Origin: Bifidobacterium tsurumiense
GTDB taxonomy: Bacteria > Actinomycetota > Actinomycetes > Actinomycetales > Bifidobacteriaceae
Assembly: GCF_000741765.1 (NCBI RefSeq)
Contig: NZ_JGZU01000009.1
Span: 62,001-126,000 of the forward strand
Direction: 5' to 3'
DNA: 64,000 nucleotides
The position numbers were made by a program, and so were the translations under genes. The notes under the pieces are model-generated. The model searched no databases and was not told the DNA's origin. It saw nothing but the letters and a program-made list of their open reading frames with translations. Below are positions 29,339 through 38,426 of this stretch, piece by piece (positions within the stretch are counted from its first letter, which is position 1; every line of letters starts with the position of its first letter).

Positions 29339-29376
29339 AGTAACGGTGCAATTCTTCAAGAGTTGAAGTGCTGAGG

Positions 29377-29420
29377 AAAGCGTCTGGCGGGGTTTCTGCT
29401 CCGCCAGACGCTTTGTTTTA
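29377..29420 (+). terminator. Strong intrinsic terminator after the amylase
   Basis: A perfect 14-bp stem (29377-29390 with 29401-29414) across a 10-nt loop, followed by TGTTTT, 38 nt after the amylase stop. Confidence 0.9.
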
Positions 29421-29611
29421 GTGGCAAGACATGGTTCTCAGCGCTGATTGCAGACTTCACTGAGGTCATCATTACTGTCGTTATTTCAGCAAGAAGTGCG
29501 GTACTGAGTACTGAAATTTGCGCAGCCATCATTGCGGCAATAACTGATGCAATGATGACTGCGCTTATCTCAAATTGCTGTCAGCATCGGATGAGCGAGA
29601 ATTGTTCGAAT

Positions 29612-30535
29612 CTAGTCAATGAGTTTGTACCCGTGGCGGTCCACAACCTCTTTGAGCTTTTCGATGTAGCTCTGTGCGGCCTTGGAAAGCTTGGCTCGCT
29701 CATTGGTAACCCAGCCGACCAGCATGGTTTCGTCGCTATCGAGCGGAACGGTGAGGATTTTCTCATTGTTCAAATCACCGTTATCAATACCAGTGCACAC
29801 AGTGTACGCATTCAAGCCAATGATGAAGTTGAGCATGGTTGCACGATCAGTGACATTGATTTGCTTGGGAGAGTATTCAGGCCACACCGCTTCCTCGGCG
29901 AAGAAGAAACTTCCTTCATCGCCCTGCTCGTATTGCAGGAACGGGAATGGCTTGAGATCCTCCATGGTGACACGTTGCTTGCTGGCAAGAGGGTTGTCTC
30001 TTGAAATGAACACATGCAGCGGGGCGCGGAATAACGGATGGAACTCCAGATGCCTTTCACGCAACAGCTTGCCGATAACATGCTTATTGAAATCAGAAAG
30101 ATAGATGATGCCGATTTCCGACAGCATATTGGCCACTTGATTGATAATGTCCTTGGTGCGAGTCTCGCGCAGTGTGAATTCAAACTCGTCGGATTGGCTG
30201 GAGTTGATCATCTCCACGAATGCTTCCACTGCGAACATGTAATGCTGAGTGGATACGCTGCAAAGCTGCTTGCGCGGTTTCGCGTTCTTGTAACGCTCTT
30301 CAAGCAGTGAGGCCTGATCGAGCACCTGCCTGGCATATGTCAGGAATTCTGCGCCATCAACAGTCAGAGCGATGCCTTGGGACGATCGCGTGAAAATCTC
30401 GATGCCCAGTTCGTTTTCCAATTCCTTGACGGATGAGCTCAAGGCCGGCTGCGAAACATAGAGCTCGTGGGAAGCCTCGTTCATCGAACCGCATTCGACT
30501 ATTTTGACGATGTATTTCAGCTGCAGCAAAGTCAT
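29612..30535 (-). CDS. LysR-family transcriptional regulator
   Basis: 307 residues. The N-terminal helix-turn-helix (LQLKYIVKIVECGSMNEASHELYVSQPALSSSVKELE) is followed by a substrate-binding domain of the usual two-lobe type. The target and ligand are not evident: no divergent metabolic gene lies within a short distance. The HAD phosphatase gene lies 76 nt upstream on the same strand, so the pair could be cotranscribed. The 270 nt between its end and the amylase terminator contain nothing recognisable. Confidence 0.9.
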   Translation of the reverse strand: MTLLQLKYIVKIVECGSMNEASHELYVSQPALSSSVKELENELGIEIFTRSSQGIALTVDGAEFLTYARQVLDQASLLEERYKNAKPRKQLCSVSTQHYMFAVEAFVEMINSSQSDEFEFTLRETRTKDIINQVANMLSEIGIIYLSDFNKHVIGKLLRERHLEFHPLFRAPLHVFISRDNPLASKQRVTMEDLKPFPFLQYEQGDEGSFFFAEEAVWPEYSPKQINVTDRATMLNFIIGLNAYTVCTGIDNGDLNNEKILTVPLDSDETMLVGWVTNERAKLSKAAQSYIEKLKEVVDRHGYKLID

Positions 30536-30611
30536 ACTGGCAGTGTATATCAGCGTCTCTATCGAGGGAATTTGGTTTCACTGAGCTTGTCTCCCAGCGC
30601 AATACACCTAT

Positions 30612-31265
30612 CTAGTCCCTTGTTGGCAGAGCGACACCGAGTCCTTGCAGATCCTTGCGCGCTTGCTCGGCATCAGTGAATCGGAAAGCATGCAATCCAA
30701 CAGCATGTGCACCATCGATATTTTTGGCGGTATCGTCGAAAAAGACCGAGGTTTGCGCGGAGATATCGAATCTGCGCAAAGCGAGTTCATAGATATCCGC
30801 ATTCGGTTTATGCATCTTCTCCACGCCCGAAACCACCGTGCCATTCAACAGTCGTTCAAGCTGGGGGAACTTTTCAAAGGCGATATGAAATGTCTCATGT
30901 GACCAGTTGGTCAGGCCCCACACGCCGAGTCCGGCTTCGCGAATATCGTTGAGCAACGCCTCCATTCCAGGAAGCATACGGGGCAGAGCATCGCCATAAT
31001 GCTTGATGTAATACCGGAAAATCGAGGCGAGTTCCTCACCGTACTCAGCCTGATATTCCACAATGAGATCGGCGAAATCCTCACCGGCATCCATGCGATC
31101 CTCATAATGATAGAAACCACAAGGATCATCGTCAGCGCAAATCCGGTCGACAATGGCCTGATCGAAATGGCCTTGCAGACATGCTCTGCATTGCCAATCC
31201 AGCAAGACTCCGCAAAAGTCAAAGATTACATCATGAATTGGCTGAGGGGTTTGCATTCCGGTCAT
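30612..31265 (-). CDS. HAD-superfamily phosphatase (YihX-like)
   Basis: 217 residues. The opening nucleophile motif reads DVIFDFCGVLLDW; relatives such as YihX (glucose-1-phosphate phosphatase) have a similar FDxxxV pattern. Motif II is in LTNWSHE, and motif III-IV carries VVSGVEKMHKP and VFFDDTAKN. The start at 31265 follows AAAGGTGG; the in-frame ATG at 31367 runs into the neighbouring gene. The substrate is not determinable; a sugar phosphate is plausible. It runs in the same direction as the NAD(P)HX repair gene upstream. Confidence 0.82.
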   Translation of the reverse strand: MTGMQTPQPIHDVIFDFCGVLLDWQCRACLQGHFDQAIVDRICADDDPCGFYHYEDRMDAGEDFADLIVEYQAEYGEELASIFRYYIKHYGDALPRMLPGMEALLNDIREAGLGVWGLTNWSHETFHIAFEKFPQLERLLNGTVVSGVEKMHKPNADIYELALRRFDISAQTSVFFDDTAKNIDGAHAVGLHAFRFTDAEQARKDLQGLGVALPTRD

Positions 31266-31332
31266 TGCGCCACCTTTGGTTTGACGGTCTGTGTACAACG
31301 GCCAGTCTATCCGAATCTCGGCACCGAGCATG

Positions 31333-33216
31333 TCATGAAACCGAATCTGAAAACAGTGCCTCAACAACTTGGGGTAGTGAACCGATAAGTTCTGAGGCCA
31401 CTATCGGTTGTCCTATTGTCGATGGCTGAGTCACTTGGAAATTGACGTTCTTGTCATATCTGCGTATGTGCTCGGTCAGTGACCATGGCCTCATGCCGGC
31501 AGCCGCCCGTGCCGCATTGCCGTGGATGAATGCTGCGCTCGCAGCAATGTCAACTGTGGAAATGGGCGTTGAGCTGTTTGAGTCCGTCATTGCTTCGGTT
31601 TGTGCAAGCAGAGCTCCCATAACACCAGCAAGGACATCGCCCGCGCCTGCCGTTGCGAGCCAAGAAGTGGCGCTGTCCACGGTGAGCGTTCGGATGTCGC
31701 CGTTAGTATCAGGGCCCACAACAATCGTGCATGCTCCTTTGAGCAATACCGTGGAGCCTGTGAACTGCTGGATGCGCCGAGCCCATCGGTATGGTTCGGC
31801 GTTGATTTCCTGAGCCGTGACGGTTTCTCCGTAGCGTTTGAGCAATCGTGACAATTCCCCTGAATGAGGAGTTATGATCACTCTTCCTGAGACGCGTTGG
31901 GGGAGCAGCGACAGTGCCCCTGCATCCACGCAGAGCGGAATGTCAGTTGCGGAACCATGGTGAGATGAAGGAATATCATTGCGTTCCGGATCGTTGTTAC
32001 CTGCCGCACCGATCTCAACTGTGTCGACATCATGCAGGTCGGTCCCTGCCGCATCGTCCGTGTACCGCTTCAACAAGGAGGCAATATGCTCGCGTTGCGT
32101 ATCATATGCGTCATCAGTATCCGGCACCCCTGAACCTACGATCCAAGACTGCACTCGACCTGGTGAAAGCACCGCCTCGGGAAGTTGGGCAAGCACCATA
32201 TTCGATGCGCGATCCGGTCCCAGATAGCGAACCATCCCCACATTAGATCGTGCCGCTGCCTCTGCGGAAAGCACTGCGGCACCGGGATATTGCGCGGAAC
32301 CGGTGATCAGTCCGACAACACCACGAGAATATTTTGAATCAGTATGTTGCGGCAAGCGGATTGTCTTGCGTGCGATATCGGCATCCATGGCTCTCGCAAC
32401 CGGTGATGCGGTATGTAGCGGGAAATCAAAATCCACTACTATTATGCGGCCGCAACTGAAACAGGCTGGAGGCAAAATCAAGCACGGCTTCAACGCGCCG
32501 AAGGTTATGGTGACATCGGCTGCGAGCATGTCACCCGGCATTGAGCCATCGTCCACGCCAATGCCGGAGGGAGCGTCCACTGCGATAACCGAAGGCCTTG
32601 GTGATTCTGTGCAATCGCATTGCATATGGGCTCGGTCAGTGCTTTGTGTGCAAGACTGCCATGCCTCGGAATGATTGATTGCATTCACCAGTTCTTTGGC
32701 GACGCCGCGCAACGGTCCTTGAGCGCCTATCCCCGTTATGGCATCGAGCACCACATCCGCCCGGCTCACCAATTCCACTGCTTCTGCCGGAGTGCTTTTG
32801 ACAATATGTCCCTCTATGGATCCGTCGCATGAGTCAGGCGTATCAAAGAAGTCACATAGATGGAAGAGCTTTCCGCCTGCCTGCAACAGAGCGGCCAATC
32901 CACCATCATGCAATGTTGCTCCGACTGCAATGGCACATACGTCGAATCCTTTGTCGGCCAGTATTGCTCCTGCATACAAACCGTCGCCGCCGTTATTGCC
33001 TGATCCGCATAGCACCACAATGCGTTGATTCCGGGGCCGGTTTTCGGGCCGCGATGCCAAGACGCCGCAGGCTACATGAGCTATCGCCGCGGCGGCCTGT
33101 GTCATAAGCGGTACGCCGGCTCGCAGCAGCGGTTCTTCGAACTCGCGGATGTGATTTACCACATACGCATTGTGGAGTAATGCATAAGCGTGGGTGTCCT
33201 TGTTATTCAAGTCCAT
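31333..33216 (-). CDS. nnr: Bifunctional NAD(P)HX epimerase/ADP-dependent NAD(P)HX dehydratase
   Basis: 627 residues that repair hydrated NADH and NADPH. The N-terminal YjeF epimerase half has CGSGNNGGDGLYAG. The C-terminal ribokinase-like dehydratase half has KYSRGVVGLITGSAQYPGA, ITPHSGELSRL and AGAGDVLAGVMGALLAQ. Several low-conservation acidic stretches (about residues 365-420) lengthen it beyond the typical 500-odd. The start at 33216 has GGAGGG upstream; the TTG 12 nt earlier is less likely. It sits immediately downstream of a large hairpin (33240-33309). Confidence 0.92.
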   Translation of the reverse strand: MDLNNKDTHAYALLHNAYVVNHIREFEEPLLRAGVPLMTQAAAAIAHVACGVLASRPENRPRNQRIVVLCGSGNNGGDGLYAGAILADKGFDVCAIAVGATLHDGGLAALLQAGGKLFHLCDFFDTPDSCDGSIEGHIVKSTPAEAVELVSRADVVLDAITGIGAQGPLRGVAKELVNAINHSEAWQSCTQSTDRAHMQCDCTESPRPSVIAVDAPSGIGVDDGSMPGDMLAADVTITFGALKPCLILPPACFSCGRIIVVDFDFPLHTASPVARAMDADIARKTIRLPQHTDSKYSRGVVGLITGSAQYPGAAVLSAEAAARSNVGMVRYLGPDRASNMVLAQLPEAVLSPGRVQSWIVGSGVPDTDDAYDTQREHIASLLKRYTDDAAGTDLHDVDTVEIGAAGNNDPERNDIPSSHHGSATDIPLCVDAGALSLLPQRVSGRVIITPHSGELSRLLKRYGETVTAQEINAEPYRWARRIQQFTGSTVLLKGACTIVVGPDTNGDIRTLTVDSATSWLATAGAGDVLAGVMGALLAQTEAMTDSNSSTPISTVDIAASAAFIHGNAARAAAGMRPWSLTEHIRRYDKNVNFQVTQPSTIGQPIVASELIGSLPQVVEALFSDSVS

Positions 33217-33239
33217 GGAACCCTCCAAACCCTGTGAGG

Positions 33240-33326
33240 CCGTGATGATTCCATGGTAGCCATGACCATGACGGCTGCCGCGGTCATGACTACCATGGAA
33301 CCATCACGGTTGCCGTGGTCATGACC
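33240..33326 (-). repeat. Hairpin and direct-repeat element between the ABC-F and NAD(P)HX repair genes
   Basis: Arms 33240-33267 and 33282-33309 form a 28-bp inverted repeat with two differences, both of which become G-U pairs in a minus-strand transcript. A 26-bp direct repeat with three differences (33264-33289 and 33300-33325) overlaps it. The element ends 24 nt before the nnr start and lies just after the ABC-F stop. It has no U-tract, so it is not an ordinary terminator. Confidence 0.8.
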
Positions 33327-33348
33327 GGCCTATGCGTCGCGAATGTTC

Positions 33349-34950
33349 CTATTCCTCGGCGACCAATTCCAGATAGGTGTCATTCCACAAATCCTCATCA
33401 CCATCGGGCATCAACAGGACTCGTTCCGGCTTCAGGGCCTGTACGGCACCCTCGTCATGGGTGACCAGCACAATCGCGCCTTCATACTTGGCAATGGCTT
33501 TGAGGATCTCTTCGCGAGAGGCGGGGTCAAGATTATTGGTGGGCTCATCGAGAAGCAGCACATTTGCACGCGAGGTCACCAAAGCCGCCAACGCAAGGCG
33601 AGTCTTTTCTCCGCCTGAGAGCACATGCGCTGGTTTCATGGCGTCATCGCCGGAAAACAGGAAGCTACCGAGAATAGAGCGTGCGTGCGTATCATCCAAT
33701 TCAGGAGCCACATGTTGCAGATTCTCCAGCACAGTGGCATCCATTTCAAGGGTGTCATGTTCCTGGGCAAAGTAACCTATCTTGCATCCATGGCCATAAT
33801 CCACAACACCTGTGTCGGGCTGTTCCTCACCGGCCAATATGCGCAGGGTCGTGGTTTTGCCGGCGCCGTTGTAGCCAAGAATCACCACACGGGAGCCCTT
33901 ATCAATGGCAAGGTTGATTCCGGCAAAAACGATATTCGAGCCGAATGCCTTGGAAATATCCTTGGCCATAATCGGGGTGCGTCCGCATGGCGCAGGTTCC
34001 GGGAAGCGGATATCCGCCACTTTCTCTTTTTTCTGCGCTTCGCTGGTTTCTGAAAGCAACCGTTCGGCACGGCGCATCATATTCTGTGCGGCGACGGCCT
34101 TGGTGGCCTTCGCATGCAAACGTATGCCTTGTTTCATAAGGCGTTCGGCTTTTTTCTCTGCGACTTCGCGCTCGCGACGACGGCGTTCCTCGTCAACCAC
34201 GCGCTGGTGCAGATAGGCCTTCCAGCCAAGGGAATACATGTCAATCTGGCCAAGCTGCGCATCCAGATGCCAGACCTTGTTCACGACCTCATCCAGCAAT
34301 TCGGTTGAGTGGGATATGACGAGGAATCCTCCCTCGAAACGCTTGAGATATCCGCGCAGCCATTCGATTGAATCGGCATCCAAATGGTTGGTGGGCTCAT
34401 CGAGTATCAGCGTATCGGCATCGGAAAACAGAATGCGAGCCAGCTCGATACGTCGACGCTGTCCGCCGGATAACGTGCCCAAAGGCTGTTGCATCACTTC
34501 CTGAGGAAGTCCCAGGCTGTCGGCCATGGCTATGGCTTCTGATTGCGCGGCATAGCCGCCAGCCTTGTCGAAATCCTGCATGGCTTTGTCGTACCGGTTC
34601 ATGGCCTTGGTCATAATATCCGGATCGGGATTGGTCATATCGCGCTCGGCCTTGCGCATACGCGATATTATAGCGGCGATGTCACGGGCGCTCATCATGC
34701 GATCCAAGGCGGTCTGCTCGGGGTCGTCGGCATGGGTGTCCTGCGGCAAATACCCCAGTTTGCCGCTGATGCGCACTTTTCCTGCCGCAGGCAGCATATC
34801 CGAAGTGATGACGCGGGTGAGTGTGGTCTTGCCTGCGCCATTGCGCCCTACCAGACCGATTTTGTCGCCCTTGCCGACATGGAAGTCAGTGGCATGCAAC
34901 AGTGTGCGTGCACCGATTTGAATCTCCAGTCCCTGTGCGTCAATCGCCAT
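33349..34950 (-). CDS. ABC-F family ATPase (Ettl/Uup-like translation factor)
   Basis: 533 residues with two ABC domains and no membrane segments. The first has GRNGAGKTT and LSGGQRRRIELA. The charged linker (about residues 240-300) is rich in Arg, Lys and Glu. The second has GYNGAGKTT, LSGGEKTRLALA and LLLDEPTNNLD. The soluble, tandem arrangement is typical of ABC-F proteins, which act at the ribosome or confer target-protection resistance; which role applies cannot be told. The ATG at 34950 has only weak upstream purines. Confidence 0.92.
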   Translation of the reverse strand: MAIDAQGLEIQIGARTLLHATDFHVGKGDKIGLVGRNGAGKTTLTRVITSDMLPAAGKVRISGKLGYLPQDTHADDPEQTALDRMMSARDIAAIISRMRKAERDMTNPDPDIMTKAMNRYDKAMQDFDKAGGYAAQSEAIAMADSLGLPQEVMQQPLGTLSGGQRRRIELARILFSDADTLILDEPTNHLDADSIEWLRGYLKRFEGGFLVISHSTELLDEVVNKVWHLDAQLGQIDMYSLGWKAYLHQRVVDEERRRREREVAEKKAERLMKQGIRLHAKATKAVAAQNMMRRAERLLSETSEAQKKEKVADIRFPEPAPCGRTPIMAKDISKAFGSNIVFAGINLAIDKGSRVVILGYNGAGKTTTLRILAGEEQPDTGVVDYGHGCKIGYFAQEHDTLEMDATVLENLQHVAPELDDTHARSILGSFLFSGDDAMKPAHVLSGGEKTRLALAALVTSRANVLLLDEPTNNLDPASREEILKAIAKYEGAIVLVTHDEGAVQALKPERVLLMPDGDEDLWNDTYLELVAEE

Positions 34951-35256
34951 ATTCGCTACCTGCTGTTCCTATCCGTAATCGCAACATCAAAACAATCCGG
35001 GGAATATCATAGCGAAGATATGCCGAAATCAATATGAACGATGGTGTGAAATCGACACATTCCCTGAATGGAGACCTCCCGCAGTGTTGTAAGTGTCTCA
35101 TGCCCTGAGCGAATTCAACGGTTCCTGTGCTCAGCTTGAAGATTAGAATTGCTCAGTCGAAGCCAAAGTGTAGGTTTGCAGTAGTCGAACAAGTGTTCGA
35201 AAATGTGTTGTGCATACGGTATTCTTGAGGCAGTAAGAACGATGACGGAGGTAGCG
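34951..35256. other. Divergent intergenic region, ABC-F and uvrA
   Basis: 306 nt. The clear element is the LexA-type box at 35185-35200. Nothing else is recognisable. Confidence 0.6.
35185..35200. promoter_or_regulatory. LexA (SOS) box of uvrA
   Basis: TCGAACAAGTGTTCGA is a perfect TCGAAC-N4-GTTCGA palindrome, the actinobacterial SOS-box form. It ends 56 nt before the uvrA start, consistent with damage-inducible expression. Confidence 0.85.
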
Positions 35257-38241
35257 GTGGCATCCACCCAGACAGCGCAACGGGCTATGGCTGAACATGT
35301 CCTTGACAGTGAGTCTTTTTTGCAGCAGGAGTTGGCCAAGGCTCCGATCGTCGATCATAATGGTTCACTCGTGGCTGATATCAGTCATATCCCAAGTGAT
35401 TTGAAGATCACGATTCAGGGGGCGAGGGAGCATAATCTTCGCAATGCCGATCTTTCCATCCCTCGCAATCGCATGGTGGTGTTCACTGGCCTGTCCGGAT
35501 CGGGGAAGTCCTCTCTGGCTTTTGACACCTTATTCGCCGAAGGTCAACGGCGGTATGTGGAGTCCCTGAGTGCATATGCGCGTCAATTCTTGGGGCAAAT
35601 GGACAAGCCGGATGTGGATTTCATAGAGGGGTTGAGCCCGGCGGTTTCCATTGACCAGAAAACCACCAACCGCAATCCGCGTTCCACTGTGGGTACCATT
35701 ACGGAGATCTATGATTATCTGCGTTTGCTCTTCGCCCGAACCGGCATACCGCACTGTCCTGAGTGCGGCGAGTTGGTGAGCGCCCAAACTCCTCAGCAAA
35801 TGGTTGATGCATTGCTGCAGCAACCCGAGAGAACCCGTTTTCAGATTTTGGCTCCCGTGGTGCGCGGAAGAAAAGGCGAATTCACTGATTTGCTTGAGTT
35901 GCTGCGCTCTGATGGATATGCTCGAGCGCTTATCGACGGGGAAATGCGCCAACTCTCTGACGACATCACATTGACCAAGCAAAAGAAGCACACCATAGAA
36001 GTGGTAGTGGATCGCTTGGTGATCAAGGATGGCATTCGGCAACGTTTGACCGATTCGGTTGAAACGGCACTGCGTCTTGCCAAAGGCGTCATGATCGCCG
36101 ATTTCGTGGATTTGCCGGAAGATGATGACCAGCGCCGTCGACCTTTCTCAGAACATCGCGCATGCCCGAATGGTCATCAGCTGGAATTGGATGAGATCGA
36201 ACCGCGAACCTTCTCCTTCAACGCGCCTTATGGTGCATGCCCCGTATGCACGGGTATCGGGTACAGTTTGGAAATCGATCCTGAGCTGGTTATCCCGGAT
36301 CCAAGCAAAACCCTGAATGAGGGCGCCATCGAGCCTTGGGGAATGAGCAAGAGTTCGGGGGAATACTATCGCCATGTGCTCGAAGGCCTTGGCGAGGACC
36401 TGGGATTCGACCTCGACACTCCTTGGAAGAAGCTCTCCGAAGATATTCGCCATGCGATCATGTACGGTCATGATTTCAAGGTCAAGGTATCATACCGCAA
36501 CCGTTGGGGGCGTCAGCGGGAATATTCCACCGGTTTTGAAGGCGTGGTGCGCACGCTTAAGCGACGCCATGAGGAAACCGATTCCGACCAGATGAAGCAG
36601 TACTACGAGTCATATATGCGCGAAGTGCCATGCCAGGCATGCCACGGGCGCAGGCTTCGTCCTGAAGTGCTGGCAGTCACTGTTTCCGATCAATCGATTG
36701 CCGACGTATGCGATATGCCTGTCGAAAGCAGTCTGCGTTGGGTCAATGCATTGCATCTTGAAGGTGCTGCGGCACAGATTGCAGGAGAAGTGCTTAAGGA
36801 AATTCGCGCTCGTTTGGGCTTCCTGAACGATGTGGGCTTGAATTATCTGACGCTGTCTCGGGCGGCCAAGACCCTGTCCGGCGGCGAGGCGCAGCGCATC
36901 AGGCTTGCCACGCAAATCGGTTCAGGACTTGTCGGCGTGATGTACGTACTAGATGAGCCATCCATCGGACTGCATCAGCGAGACAATGAACGGCTCATTG
37001 AAACCCTGCATCATCTGCGTGATTTGGGCAATACTTTGGTAGTTGTTGAACATGATGAAGACACCATAGAACGCGCCGATTGGCTGGTCGATATCGGACC
37101 GGGCGCAGGCGAGCATGGCGGGGAAGTGGTCTACAGCGGACCTGCCGCACATATTGTGGATGCCAAACGCTCGATTACCGGAGATTACATTGCCGGTCGG
37201 CGTTCCATAGCGGTGCCGAGCAAGCGCAGAAAAGTGCGCAAGACGAAGCAGCTCAAAGTGGTGGGGGCTCGGGAGAACAATCTGAAATCCCTGGATGTGT
37301 CCTTCCCCTTGGGAGTGATGACATGCGTCACCGGCGTGTCTGGATCAGGAAAGTCCACCTTGGTGAATTCCATCCTGTATCCGGTGCTTGCGGACAAGCT
37401 CAATGGAGCTCGCATCGTTCCCGGCAAGCACACGCGCGTGGAAGGTGTGGATCAGTGCGACAAAGTGATCCACGTCGATCAAAATCCAATCGGACGAACA
37501 CCACGATCCAATCCCGCCACATACACGGGTGTGTGGGATAAGATTCGTGCCCTGTTTGCCAAAACCCCAGAGGCTCAGGTGCGCGGCTATGGTCCAGGTC
37601 GGTTCTCCTTCAACGTCAAGGGCGGCCGATGCGAAGCCTGCCACGGTGACGGCACTTTGAAAATCGAAATGAACTTTCTGCCTGATGTGTATGTCGAGTG
37701 CGAGGTCTGCCATGGCAAGCGATACAATCGCGAAACCCTGGAAGTGCTGTACAACGGCAAATCCGTGGCGGATGTGTTGAATATGCCCATTGAAGAGGCT
37801 GCGGTGTTCTTCAAGGCATATCCTTCTATCGCTCGTTATCTCGACACCTTGGTGCAGGTGGGTTTGGGATACATCCGTTTGGGTCAGCCGGCACCGACCC
37901 TCTCAGGAGGTGAGTCCCAGCGAGTCAAGCTCGCCACCGAATTGCAGCGCAGGTCGACAGGCAAAACCGTGTATATCCTTGATGAGCCGACGACTGGTTT
38001 GCACTTTGAGGATGTGCGCAAATTGCTGGTGGTCTTGCAGGGATTGGTCGATAAGGGCAATTCCGTAATCGTCATCGAGCATAATCTCGATGTGGTCAAG
38101 TCAGCGGACTGGCTGATTGATCTGGGGCCGGAAGGCGGCAGCGGCGGTGGAACCATCGTCGCGCAAGGCACCCCTGAGCAAGTGGCCCAATGTGAGGAAA
38201 GCTGGACAGGGCGGTTCCTCAAGCCAATGCTTGGAGCATAA
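35257..38241 (+). CDS. uvrA: Excinuclease ABC subunit A
   Basis: About 994 residues, the damage-recognition ATPase of nucleotide excision repair. Two ATPase modules with [14 protein letters not shown] and [13 protein letters not shown], signatures [12 protein letters not shown] and [12 protein letters not shown], and zinc-binding cysteine clusters ([30 protein letters not shown]). The GTG at 35257 has GGAGGT 4 nt upstream; an ATG at 35242 without a site would add five residues. A LexA box lies upstream and uvrC follows after 185 nt. Confidence 0.97.
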   Translation: MASTQTAQRAMAEHVLDSESFLQQELAKAPIVDHNGSLVADISHIPSDLKITIQGAREHNLRNADLSIPRNRMVVFTGLSGSGKSSLAFDTLFAEGQRRYVESLSAYARQFLGQMDKPDVDFIEGLSPAVSIDQKTTNRNPRSTVGTITEIYDYLRLLFARTGIPHCPECGELVSAQTPQQMVDALLQQPERTRFQILAPVVRGRKGEFTDLLELLRSDGYARALIDGEMRQLSDDITLTKQKKHTIEVVVDRLVIKDGIRQRLTDSVETALRLAKGVMIADFVDLPEDDDQRRRPFSEHRACPNGHQLELDEIEPRTFSFNAPYGACPVCTGIGYSLEIDPELVIPDPSKTLNEGAIEPWGMSKSSGEYYRHVLEGLGEDLGFDLDTPWKKLSEDIRHAIMYGHDFKVKVSYRNRWGRQREYSTGFEGVVRTLKRRHEETDSDQMKQYYESYMREVPCQACHGRRLRPEVLAVTVSDQSIADVCDMPVESSLRWVNALHLEGAAAQIAGEVLKEIRARLGFLNDVGLNYLTLSRAAKTLSGGEAQRIRLATQIGSGLVGVMYVLDEPSIGLHQRDNERLIETLHHLRDLGNTLVVVEHDEDTIERADWLVDIGPGAGEHGGEVVYSGPAAHIVDAKRSITGDYIAGRRSIAVPSKRRKVRKTKQLKVVGARENNLKSLDVSFPLGVMTCVTGVSGSGKSTLVNSILYPVLADKLNGARIVPGKHTRVEGVDQCDKVIHVDQNPIGRTPRSNPATYTGVWDKIRALFAKTPEAQVRGYGPGRFSFNVKGGRCEACHGDGTLKIEMNFLPDVYVECEVCHGKRYNRETLEVLYNGKSVADVLNMPIEEAAVFFKAYPSIARYLDTLVQVGLGYIRLGQPAPTLSGGESQRVKLATELQRRSTGKTVYILDEPTTGLHFEDVRKLLVVLQGLVDKGNSVIVIEHNLDVVKSADWLIDLGPEGGSGGGTIVAQGTPEQVAQCEESWTGRFLKPMLGA

Positions 38242-38426
38242 TCCGAGACTGGTTGAGACCAATACCGGCAGAAATGGGCTGGCGATGCGTGGTTGACTGG
38301 AAAGTTGACTTGAGGGTTGACTGGAAAATGCGGGCGATGGCGTGGCCATTCATTAACTGAACTATGCATCGCATACGCTTATGGCAATGCGGTGAAAACC
38401 GATCGGAACAAGGAAGGTGCGGCACC

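Noticed and set aside
33240-33326. Classification as a CRISPR array
   Set aside because: There are only two related units with overlapping palindromes and no spacers of constant length.
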